Shown piece after piece: positions 7,525-12,183 of a stretch of 12,183 nucleotides of DNA. Position numbers and translations under genes: made by a program. The notes beneath the pieces were generated by a model that made no database searches, had not been told where the DNA came from, and saw only the letters and a list, made by a program, of their open reading frames with translations. Within the stretch, counting starts at the first letter, position 1; each line of letters begins with the position of its first letter. Origin of the DNA: Actinomycetes bacterium (GTDB lineage Bacteria; Actinomycetota; Acidimicrobiia; Acidimicrobiales; JAJYPT01); NCBI GenBank assembly GCA_021795135.1, contig JAJYPT010000035.1, positions 1 to 12,183 of the forward strand, written 5' to 3'.

Positions 7525-7701
7525 TTGTCAGCTAATAATTATTGTAAAAATTGTGGAAAGATAATTTTGAAGTGCAAATGCTTAGGGAATAGAAGTTTTG
7601 ATGCTCCTAGATTTTGTCCATATTGTGGTAAAAAATTGAAGGTTTTTATAACTCCATCATCTTTAGAAGTCCATTGTAAGAATCATGGATTACTACAATG
7701 A
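7525..7701 (+). CDS. bsaP: Biotin synthase auxiliary protein (BsaP-like), small cysteine-rich
   Basis: A 58-residue frame opens with TTG at 7525 and ends at TGA 7699-7701. AAGGA at 7515-7519 lies 5 nt before the TTG, a good ribosome site; there is no earlier usable start. The protein has seven cysteines (7, 10, 17, 19, 31, 34, 51) in YCKNCG, LKCKC, PRFCPYCGKKL and VHCKNHG. The second half matches the small protein encoded directly downstream of bioB in mycobacteria (PRYCALCGRR...CSRHG, as I recall it), described as an iron-sulfur accessory protein needed for BioB activity. The position 25 nt after bioB agrees. It likely binds a metal or Fe-S centre and supplies or repairs the BioB auxiliary cluster; the last point is inference. 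A generic zinc-ribbon protein is the alternative. Confidence 0.85.
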   Translation: MSANNYCKNCGKIILKCKCLGNRSFDAPRFCPYCGKKLKVFITPSSLEVHCKNHGLLQ

Positions 7702-7747
7702 TAAATATTGTCATAAGTTAATAATGATTATTAGGCTATAAGATAAC

Positions 7748-7759
7748 TTACTTACTTAC
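7748..7759 (+). repeat. Three tandem TTAC units at the left boundary of the structured element
   Basis: TTACTTACTTAC immediately precedes the structured block. TTAC is the target tetranucleotide left of IS608-type IS200/IS605 insertions, so this may be the insertion site; why there are three copies is unclear. Confidence 0.4.
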
Positions 7760-7799
7760 CAAAATGGGGTCGGGGTGGAAAGCCCATGACTTTAGCTCT

Positions 7800-7946
7800 G
7801 CGTTGTAGAACCCGCTTGGGCCTAGGTCCGAGGAAATGATGCTTGACAAACATAGGAGCATCCCAAAAGTATTGTAGTTCCAGTGGATGATGACGGCAAT
7901 AAGACCAAGGTTTGTGCGCAAACCACGGCAGCTTGAGTCCAAGAAT
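7800..7946 (+). ncRNA. Structured RNA inside the element, omega-RNA/HEARO-like
   Basis: Several nested and adjacent stems can be drawn by hand: GAAC (7808-7811) with GTTC (7877-7880) and TTGGG (7816-7820) with CCCAA (7862-7866) enclose a CCT/AGG hairpin (7821-7833) and a 7-bp GATGCTT/GAGCATC stem (7838-7844 and 7856-7862 approximately); then a perfect 6-bp GGTTTG-TGCG-CAAACC hairpin (7909-7924) and a CTTG-AGTC-CAAG hairpin (7932-7943). This multi-branched layout, next to an IS200/IS605 right end and without a gene, fits the guide RNAs of IscB (HEARO) or TnpB elements, which also occur without their nuclease. Strand is chosen from the right-end orientation. I cannot confirm the family by eye. 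Confidence 0.45.
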
Positions 7947-7966
7947 CCTATGACTTTAGTCGTGGG
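7947..7966 (+). repeat. Right-end hairpin of the IS200/IS605-like element
   Basis: Arms CCTATGACT and AGTCGTGGG pair along all nine positions (two G-T pairs), closing on a CTTTAG tip, and are followed by AGCAGTCAA. This is the shape of the TnpA-recognised imperfect palindrome at IS200/IS605 ends. Confidence 0.6.
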
Positions 7967-7987
7967 AGCAGTCAATTTATAGTTCTC

Positions 7988-8020
7988 TTAGGATAGACGG
8001 TAATAAAAAATTCTATCTAA
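7988..8020 (-). terminator. Stem-loop spanning the stop codon of the four-helix membrane protein gene
   Basis: Arms TTAGGATAGA (7988-7997) and TCTATCTAA (8012-8020), one bulged G, with a 14-nt loop. The stop (8013-8015) is inside the promoter-proximal arm. No T-run follows on the minus strand, so efficiency as a terminator is doubtful. Confidence 0.4.
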
Positions 8021-8375
8021 ACCAAATTTTTTTGTAAGACCTACTGTGAGGATGTAGCAATAATGCTATTAAGGCAATTATAAACATAAGACTAATTACT
8101 CCAGAAGATCCAATAATGGTGCTTAGTCCAAATTGATAAGCAGTCATAACTATAAGGATTAAAGGTAAAAAAGCACTTACTACTCCTAACCAGTATCCCC
8201 ATTTGAATTCATTTGCTATGGCTATGCCTGCCACAAATTCTACTATTGCTATCAAAGCAGCCAAAGGATTAGCAAATCCAGAAATAATACCAAACACAGC
8301 ATTGATATATAAAAGCATTGTTGCTACTTGTAGCGTTTGAGGTTGACTACGATTGATCCATTGACGAGATTCCAT
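8013..8375 (-). CDS. Small four-helix membrane protein, unknown function
   Basis: A 120-residue integral membrane protein. A short polar N-tail (MESRQWINRSQPQTLQ) precedes four predicted hydrophobic segments at about 18-36, 38-56, 60-80 and 88-108, with a basic C-tail (HSRSYKKIWFR) that would favour the cytoplasm. Glycines and small residues in helices 2 and 3 suggest close packing. No catalytic or ligand motif is visible and I cannot name a family; similar short membrane proteins beginning near WINRSQPQTLQ are my impression from actinobacteria, not a confirmed match. The ATG has only a weak GAGAAA upstream. A 16-nt dyad lies 24 nt before the start. It is 147 nt downstream of rlmN in the same direction, with a stem-loop between, so is probably transcribed separately. 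Confidence 0.75.
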   Translation of the reverse strand: MESRQWINRSQPQTLQVATMLLYINAVFGIISGFANPLAALIAIVEFVAGIAIANEFKWGYWLGVVSAFLPLILIVMTAYQFGLSTIIGSSGVISLMFIIALIALLLHPHSRSYKKIWFR

Positions 8376-8398
8376 TTAAGAAGTTTCTCAGTTTTAAT

Positions 8399-8414
8399 TG
8401 ACCTATGTAGGTCA
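8399..8414 (-). promoter_or_regulatory. Operator-like dyad upstream of the membrane protein gene
   Basis: TGACCTA-TG-TAGGTCA is a perfect 7-bp inverted repeat around a 2-nt centre, too tight for a stable RNA hairpin but the right size for a dimeric regulator. It lies 24-39 nt upstream of the ATG at 8375, where it would overlap a promoter. The regulator is unknown. Confidence 0.35.
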
Positions 8415-8474
8415 TCTAAGCAGGATTTGGAAAAACTCAGTTCTATGAGAATAGATTTTTAGTTTTTAAGCCAA

Positions 8475-8491
8475 ATTTAGGATGCCTAAAT
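8475..8491 (-). terminator. Stem-loop downstream of rlmN
   Basis: Perfect arms ATTTAGG and CCTAAAT around a 3-nt loop, 32 nt past the rlmN stop. On the minus strand it continues with TTGGCTTAAAA, a poor T-run, so this is a weak terminator candidate; an operator is the alternative. Confidence 0.35.
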
Positions 8492-8522
8492 CAATATATA
8501 AATTCAAATGCTTTATTTGTTC

Positions 8523-9578
8523 CTATTTGAGAGATTGGATTTTTATCAATCCTTTAGAAGAAGTATTTTCTGCTGCCAATTGTCCGCAAGCAGCAGAAAT
8601 ATCGGTTCCTCGGTTGTGACGAATGGTGGCATTTACCCCTAAAGAGCTAAGAAAAGATTGAAATTGTTTTACCTTGTGAGTATTACTTCCTCTAGTGGGC
8701 CAATTAGGAGTAGGATTCAAAGGTATTAAGTTGACATGGGCATCTAAAGGGTTAGCAAAGTCAGCAAGTTCAGAAGCATCTTTGTAGCTGTCATTGATGT
8801 TATCCATCAAAGCCCATTCTATTGAAACCCTTCTATGAGTTTTTTGGACATATTCTAAAAGAGCATTAAATATATCTTCTATTGGATAACGTAGTCCTAT
8901 AGGGATGATTTTATTTCTGGATTCATTATTGGCACAATGTAATGACAATGCAAGATTTACTTGTAGATTTTCTTGAGTCATCTTTCTAATACCAGGAACA
9001 ATTCCAACAGTAGAAACTGTTATGTGCCTTGCAGCTAAACCTATTTCTTGATTTATAATCCTGATAGCTTTCCAGACGCTGGCATAGTTAGCTAAAGGTT
9101 CGCCCATTCCCATAAAAACTATATTGGTTAATTTTGAATTCAATTGTTTGGCTGTTCTTATGGCATAGATGACTTGCTCTAAAATTTCACCTTTTGTAAG
9201 TTGTCTTTCAAAGCCTCCTTGTCCTGTTGCACAAAAAGTACAACCCATTGCACATCCAGCTTGTGAAGATATACAAACAGTTGCCCTTTTTGGGTAAAGC
9301 ATCAATACAGTTTCAATTTGGCGATGATCTTTTAGACCCCATAACCATTTAATGGTTTTGCCCTTATCTCCGATTTTTTCAGCCAATAAAGCTAGTCCTG
9401 GTTGTAGATCTTCGACCAAAGCTAGTTCTTGTCTAAAGGTCTTAGGTAGATCTGTAATATCTTGTAGCTGGAGTCCTTGGTTGTAGAGTCCCTTCCAGAT
9501 TTGTTCTACTCGATAGGTAGGGTGATCTTTTAGAAGCTGAGAAAAATATTGCCGATCTAAATCGTACAGGCTTGCCAT
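8523..9578 (-). CDS. rlmN: Dual-specificity 23S rRNA/tRNA adenine-C2 methyltransferase RlmN
   Basis: A 351-residue radical SAM methyltransferase that methylates C2 of A2503 in 23S rRNA and, in many bacteria, A37 of tRNAs. The SAM cluster ligands are C109, C113 and C116 in AGCAMGCTFC, followed by ATGQGGFERQL. Other family marks are NIVFMGMGEPLANY (152-165), HITVSTVGIVPGI (185-197), SLHCANNESRNKIIPI, NLIPLNPTP (283-291) and the methyl-carrying cysteine C331 in RGTDISAACGQLA. The second conserved cysteine before the cluster (C102 in TVCISSQ) is also present, so all catalytic parts are intact. The N-terminal 90 residues form the usual small RNA-binding domain. TAGACT lies 6 nt before the ATG and no ribosome site is seen, suggesting a leaderless message. 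Cfr is unlikely given length and housekeeping context. Confidence 0.96.
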   Translation of the reverse strand: MASLYDLDRQYFSQLLKDHPTYRVEQIWKGLYNQGLQLQDITDLPKTFRQELALVEDLQPGLALLAEKIGDKGKTIKWLWGLKDHRQIETVLMLYPKRATVCISSQAGCAMGCTFCATGQGGFERQLTKGEILEQVIYAIRTAKQLNSKLTNIVFMGMGEPLANYASVWKAIRIINQEIGLAARHITVSTVGIVPGIRKMTQENLQVNLALSLHCANNESRNKIIPIGLRYPIEDIFNALLEYVQKTHRRVSIEWALMDNINDSYKDASELADFANPLDAHVNLIPLNPTPNWPTRGSNTHKVKQFQSFLSSLGVNATIRHNRGTDISAACGQLAAENTSSKGLIKIQSLK

Positions 9579-9584
9579 ATTTAC

Positions 9585-9590
9585 AGTCTA
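9585..9590 (-). promoter_or_regulatory. -10 box (TAGACT) directly before rlmN, leaderless-type
   Basis: On the minus strand TAGACT is followed by six bases (GTAAAT) and the ATG. The adjoining sequence is very AT-rich and has a direct repeat, ATTATTAAT, at 9595-9603 and 9610-9618, one and a half helical turns apart. Confidence 0.4.
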
Positions 9591-9693
9591 AATCATTATT
9601 AATTAGCGTATTATTAATGATGTATTTAAGAGTTTAGTTTTTTTATTAATAATTAGTTCTTTTTGATTTATCTCAACATTTCCCTAATGCAAG

Positions 9694-9699
9694 TACAAT
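9694..9699 (+). promoter_or_regulatory. -10 box (TACAAT) before the VIT-family transporter
   Basis: TACAAT ends 7 nt before the ATG at 9707, placing transcription start at or just before that ATG. The -35 is not clear. It decides between two starts: a leaderless ATG at 9707, or ATG 9725 with a ~20-nt leader carrying AAAGG at 9710-9714. Confidence 0.45.
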
Positions 9700-9706
9700 T
9701 TGGGAC

Positions 9707-10513
9707 ATGAAAGGTAGTGAATTTATGAATACGCCATTTGAGGCTTCGTCTGAACTAGGTCCCTTAGATTCTTCTTCGGCAAGTAAAGCAAATAAAATGT
9801 CAGATGAAGAAATACTAAAAGAGCACCACAGAGATATACAAGGCGGTGGCGCAAGAGCAGCTGTGTTTGGGATAAGTGATGGACTAGTTTCTAATATTTC
9901 TTTAGTATTAGGAGTAATTGGAGCTCATCCAACTCCTGGATTCGTTCGTTTAGCTGGTCTAGCTGGAATGATAGGCGGGGCCTGTTCAATGGCGGCGGGG
10001 GAATATATTTCAATGAAAGCTCAAAAAGAACTTTTTGAAAAAGAAATTGAAAAAGAACGTCATGAGATAAAGACTTCTCCTGAAGCTGAAAAAAGAGAAC
10101 TTATCTTAATTTTTCAAAAAAGAGGCATTGAGTTACCATTGGCAACCGAATTAGCTAATGAAACAATGAAAACCCCGGAACAGGCCTTAGAAACTCATGT
10201 AAGGGAAGAATTAGGGTTAGATCCTGATTCACTAGGTTCGCCAACTCAAGCAGCAGCTGCTTCGTTTGTTTCTTTTGCTATTGGGGCTATTTTACCCGTA
10301 GTACCGTGGTTTTTTGTTGGAGGTATGATTGCAGTCATTGCTTCTATAGTGCTTGGAGCAGTTTCAGCCTTGGCTGTAGGTGGAGCACTTGCTTATTTCA
10401 CAGGTAGGCCTTTGATTATGTCTAGTTTGAGACAACTATTTGTAGCAGCCATTGCAGCAGGCATTACCTTTTCAGTAGGTGCAGCGATAGGAGCCTCAGG
10501 TATAGCGGGTTGA
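9707..10513 (+). CDS. VIT1/CCC1-family iron/manganese transporter
   Basis: A 268-residue membrane protein of the vacuolar iron transporter family, which exports Fe2+ or Mn2+ from the cytosol by proton antiport in its studied members. The first helix region carries GISDGLVSNISLVLGV (55-70), and the second GGACSMAAGEYISMKAQ (90-106), both family hallmarks. A charged cytosolic segment (107-170), rich in Glu, contains the metal-binding domain region (EKEIEKERHEI and EEAL-type Glu runs). Three more helices follow at about 178-195, 198-222 and 240-262. The N-terminal 45 residues are polar and probably disordered. The alternative ATG at 9725 (residue 7) has an AAAGG ribosome site; the upstream -10 box favours 9707. 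The convergent 19-bp terminator begins 10 nt past the stop. Metal specificity cannot be read here. Confidence 0.92.
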   Translation: MKGSEFMNTPFEASSELGPLDSSSASKANKMSDEEILKEHHRDIQGGGARAAVFGISDGLVSNISLVLGVIGAHPTPGFVRLAGLAGMIGGACSMAAGEYISMKAQKELFEKEIEKERHEIKTSPEAEKRELILIFQKRGIELPLATELANETMKTPEQALETHVREELGLDPDSLGSPTQAAAASFVSFAIGAILPVVPWFFVGGMIAVIASIVLGAVSALAVGGALAYFTGRPLIMSSLRQLFVAAIAAGITFSVGAAIGASGIAG

Positions 10514-10523
10514 TCTATTGATA

Positions 10524-10569
10524 AAAAGTGATCCTAATTTAAAAATTATATTAAATTAGGATCACTTTT
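10524..10569. terminator. Bidirectional terminator between the VIT transporter and mshD
   Basis: A perfect 19-bp inverted repeat (10524-10542 and 10551-10569) with an 8-nt loop. Each strand ends its stem in CACTTTT, so it can serve both converging genes. The mshD stop (10546-10548) is in the loop, and the last six sense codons of mshD before its final isoleucine (KSDPNL) are encoded in the distal arm. Confidence 0.8.
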
Positions 10570-11469
10570 GTAAGCTCTATCTATGTGATGAGGAGCAAAG
10601 CCTAAACTTTTATATAGTGCAATAGCTCTTTTGTTGTCTGCATCTACATATAAAGTCGCTATAGAAACTCCTTGCTGTTTTAACCAATTCAATCCAGCTT
10701 TCATCATAATTTTACCTATGCCTTTTCCTTGGAATTTTGGATCAATCCCAAGGATATAAATCTCTCCCATTGAATGTTTTTGAAGCAAGAAATCATCTAT
10801 TTTTATCCAACAAAATCCACCTAAATTGCCATCTTCTCTATAAAGCAAGAGTCCTTCGGGATCAAACCAAGGTTGTCGTTGTCTTTGTTTGAAGATATTT
10901 AAGTCCCAATTACCTTGTTCGGGATGGTTTCCAAATGAACGGTTGTTTAATTCTATTAAAGCCTTTTCATCTTTGTTCATTGTAAAAGCTACGATGTGGT
11001 CATCTTTTGGATACAGTTTCATATTGGAGATATCTTTTCTCATATGGAAAAGCTCCCTGTCTTTTTTTAGCCCAACCTCTTTGGCAATTAGATCATGATA
11101 AGGAGTTGGCTTGGGAATCCAAAGGTAAATGTCATCTTTATAATTAATTTTATTTCTACTAAATCCTAAAGCTGTAGATAAAAGTTCTTGACCTATATGG
11201 TTGTTTGCATCTCTCAAAGCTGGATCTATAATAAATCCCAAAGTTTGGCTATTTGGAGAGCTGGAGAGTTGGACAAATCCCAATAAATTACCTTCGTCAT
11301 CTAAAGCTACAAAGCCAGCCATAACTCCAAAGGGGTGGGTTTTGCCTGATTCGGTCCACTTGTAGTCTCCTAATGGTTCATGGTCATCAGCTAAACGAAC
11401 TCGCTCAATGAGATCATTGAGCTGAGAAAAGTTTATTTTTGATAATTCTTCAACTACTTCAATATGAAT
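10546..11469 (-). CDS. mshD: Mycothiol synthase (MshD), apparent ATT start
   Basis: Makes mycothiol by acetylating Cys-GlcN-Ins with acetyl-CoA. Two GNAT domains: a degenerate first half (to about 150) and a second with NRSFGNHPEQGNWDL, WFDPEGLLLY, GEIYILGIDP, the acetyl-CoA loop FQGKGIG, LYVDADNKRAIALYKSLGF and HIDRAY, all typical of MshD. The first ATG in frame is at 11322, but the frame is open 49 codons further, and those residues (DLIERVRLADDHEPLG and around) align with the N-terminus of M. tuberculosis MshD. No ATG, GTG or TTG occurs there before an in-frame TAG at 11479-11481. The best start is ATT at 11467-11469, 7 nt after AGGA and at the length expected (307 residues; M. tuberculosis 315). 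A sequencing error or upstream frameshift is the alternative. It converges with the VIT gene and diverges from nth. Confidence 0.88.
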   Translation of the reverse strand: MHIEVVEELSKINFSQLNDLIERVRLADDHEPLGDYKWTESGKTHPFGVMAGFVALDDEGNLLGFVQLSSSPNSQTLGFIIDPALRDANNHIGQELLSTALGFSRNKINYKDDIYLWIPKPTPYHDLIAKEVGLKKDRELFHMRKDISNMKLYPKDDHIVAFTMNKDEKALIELNNRSFGNHPEQGNWDLNIFKQRQRQPWFDPEGLLLYREDGNLGGFCWIKIDDFLLQKHSMGEIYILGIDPKFQGKGIGKIMMKAGLNWLKQQGVSIATLYVDADNKRAIALYKSLGFAPHHIDRAYKSDPNLI

Positions 11470-11480
11470 AACTTGTTCCT
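11467..11480 (-). promoter_or_regulatory. Ribosome site and ATT start of mshD
   Basis: On the minus strand AGGA is followed by seven bases (ACAAGTT) and ATT. The AGGA overlaps the in-frame TAG that closes the frame upstream, so initiation must occur within the first codons after it. Confidence 0.5.
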
Positions 11481-11517
11481 ATGAAATCAAAAATTAGGTG
11501 AAGTTCCACCTGTGGTC

Positions 11518-11523
11518 TATTGT
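11518..11523 (+). promoter_or_regulatory. -10 box (TATTGT) before nth, leaderless-type
   Basis: TATTGT is followed by TAAAAA and a GTG (11530) that is in frame with nth, repeating the 6-nt spacing seen at ftsH and rlmN. It favours GTG over the ATG at 11542, which has no ribosome site. Confidence 0.4.
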
Positions 11524-11529
11524 TAAAAA

Positions 11530-12183
11530 GTGTCCTCGTCTATGTCAAAAACTGAATTAGCGGTTAAGATAAATGAACTGTTATCTCAACAATATCCTGG
11601 AACGACTCAAAAACTTTGTGCTTTGAGTCATAAAAATCCTTTTGAATTGTTAGTTGCTACTATTTTATCTGCTCAATGCACTGATCAAAGGGTAAATGAA
11701 GTTACTCCAAAGGTTTTTTCCAACTACGATAGCCCAGCAAAATTGGCTGCTGCTAATCCTGAACAATTAGAAGAACTCATACGTTCAACCGGATTTTTTA
11801 GGAATAAGGCCAGAAATTTAATAGCCATGTCAAAAGATTTAGTAGAAAGATTTGACGGAGAAGTGCCTTCAGATATGGAATCATTGGTAAGTTTGGCCGG
11901 AGTGGGGAGAAAAACAGCAAATGTAGTTTTGAGTGTGTGGTTCGACAAGCCTGGCTTGCCTGTAGATACTCATGTGGGTAGGTTGAGTCGCCGATTAGGT
12001 CTTACTGATAAAAAAGACCCAGAAAAAGTTGAAGAGGAATTAAATTCTTTGATTCCACCAGACCAAAGAGGTGTCTTTAGTCTGCGTCTTATTCTTCATG
12101 GAAGAAAAGTATGCAAATCAAGGGTTCCTCTATGTGAAGAATGTATATTAAATTCTCTTTGTCCATCTAGTAGCGTTCAAAAT
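11530..12183 (+). CDS. nth: Endonuclease III, cut by the window end
   Basis: A base-excision repair glycosylase/AP-lyase acting on oxidised pyrimidines. Numbered from the ATG at 11542, the helix-hairpin-helix is LAGVGRKTANVVL (118-130) with catalytic lysine K124, the catalytic aspartate is D142 in VDTHVGRLSRRLGL, and the [4Fe-4S] loop has C191, C198, C201 and C207 in the standard C-x6-C-x2-C-x5-C spacing. ILSAQCTD (41-48) is also a family mark. The frame is open to the last base, so at least a stop and probably a short tail are missing, but all functional parts are visible. The GTG at 11530 adds four residues (MSSS) and sits 6 nt after a TATTGT box; the ATG is the alternative. Many actinobacteria have nth near crp; here the left neighbour is a divergent mshD. 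Confidence 0.95.
   Translation, partial: MSSSMSKTELAVKINELLSQQYPGTTQKLCALSHKNPFELLVATILSAQCTDQRVNEVTPKVFSNYDSPAKLAAANPEQLEELIRSTGFFRNKARNLIAMSKDLVERFDGEVPSDMESLVSLAGVGRKTANVVLSVWFDKPGLPVDTHVGRLSRRLGLTDKKDPEKVEEELNSLIPPDQRGVFSLRLILHGRKVCKSRVPLCEECILNSLCPSSSVQN

Larger units (their letters stand above)
7760..7975 (+). mobile_element. Non-autonomous IS200/IS605-type element (no transposase)
   Basis: A 216-bp, visibly GC-richer, gene-free block bounded by TTAC on the left (7756-7759) and ending in GTCAA (7971-7975) on the right. The right end carries an imperfect palindrome with a TTTA apex (7947-7966) followed by GAGCAGTCAA, the form of IS200/IS605 right ends, where TnpA recognises a hairpin and cuts after TCAA. 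The left part has a related string, CCCATGACTTTAG (7783-7795), sharing ATGACTTTAG with the right end. No TnpA, TnpB or IscB frame, nor a clear remnant, is seen; the 75-codon frame on the minus strand looks accidental. It sits in the bsaP to membrane-protein gap. Weak direct terminal repeats are expected to be absent for this family, and none are seen. The ends and hairpin are observed; mobility is inference. Confidence 0.6.

Noticed and set aside
7748..7975. A 75-codon frame on the minus strand across the structured block
   Set aside because: Its composition is not protein-like, it has no ribosome site, and the whole frame coincides with RNA stems and transposon-end features; the block is better explained as structured RNA.
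10889..11948. Frames antisense to mshD (10889-11098) and nth (11724-11948)
   Set aside because: Both lie fully inside conserved enzymes on the other strand and show no protein-like features.
1..12183. CRISPR arrays, tRNA or rRNA genes, prophage or defence islands
   Set aside because: I found no regularly spaced repeats, no cloverleaf with a conserved T-loop, no rRNA sequence and no phage or defence genes; apart from the element at 7760-7975 the window is housekeeping sequence.

Overview
The window is AT-rich (roughly 36-40% GC by eye) and tightly packed, with genes on both strands. It most likely comes from a streamlined actinobacterium. The best evidence is a mycothiol synthase (MshD), which makes the actinobacterial thiol mycothiol, and a small cysteine-rich protein directly after bioB that matches the actinobacterial biotin synthase auxiliary protein (BsaP). 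Menaquinone genes (menF, menG) and several start codons with a -10 box 6-8 nt upstream (leaderless-type) fit the same assignment. The exact order or genus cannot be read from the sequence.

Layout. 1-1698 (+): the end of a surface-polysaccharide cluster, with a 5'-truncated GT4 glycosyltransferase overlapping by 4 nt (ATGA) a GDP-6-deoxy-D-mannose reductase-like SDR. 1700-6423 (-): a small unknown coiled-coil-like protein, the FtsH protease, isochorismate synthase MenF and the menaquinone methyltransferase MenG. 6495-7701 (+): bioB and bsaP, divergent from menG. 7760-7975: a gene-free, GC-richer, highly structured block with TTAC and TCAA ends and a right-end hairpin like those of IS200/IS605 transposons; it carries no transposase and looks like a non-autonomous element with an omega-RNA/HEARO-like RNA. 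8013-9578 (-): a small four-helix membrane protein and the 23S rRNA methyltransferase RlmN. 9707-10513 (+): a VIT1/CCC1 iron/manganese transporter. 10546-11469 (-): mshD, apparently using an ATT start. 11530 to the right edge (+): endonuclease III (nth), cut by the window end.

Much of the window is housekeeping: membrane proteolysis, quinone, biotin and mycothiol synthesis, tRNA/rRNA modification, metal transport and base-excision repair. Several genes touch iron or iron-sulfur chemistry (BioB, BsaP, RlmN, Nth, the VIT transporter), but they are not one operon. The points worth a second look are the structured mobile element, the bioB-bsaP pair whose BioB lacks an expected auxiliary-cluster cysteine, the ATT start of mshD, and a recurring arrangement in which stem-loops span stop codons.
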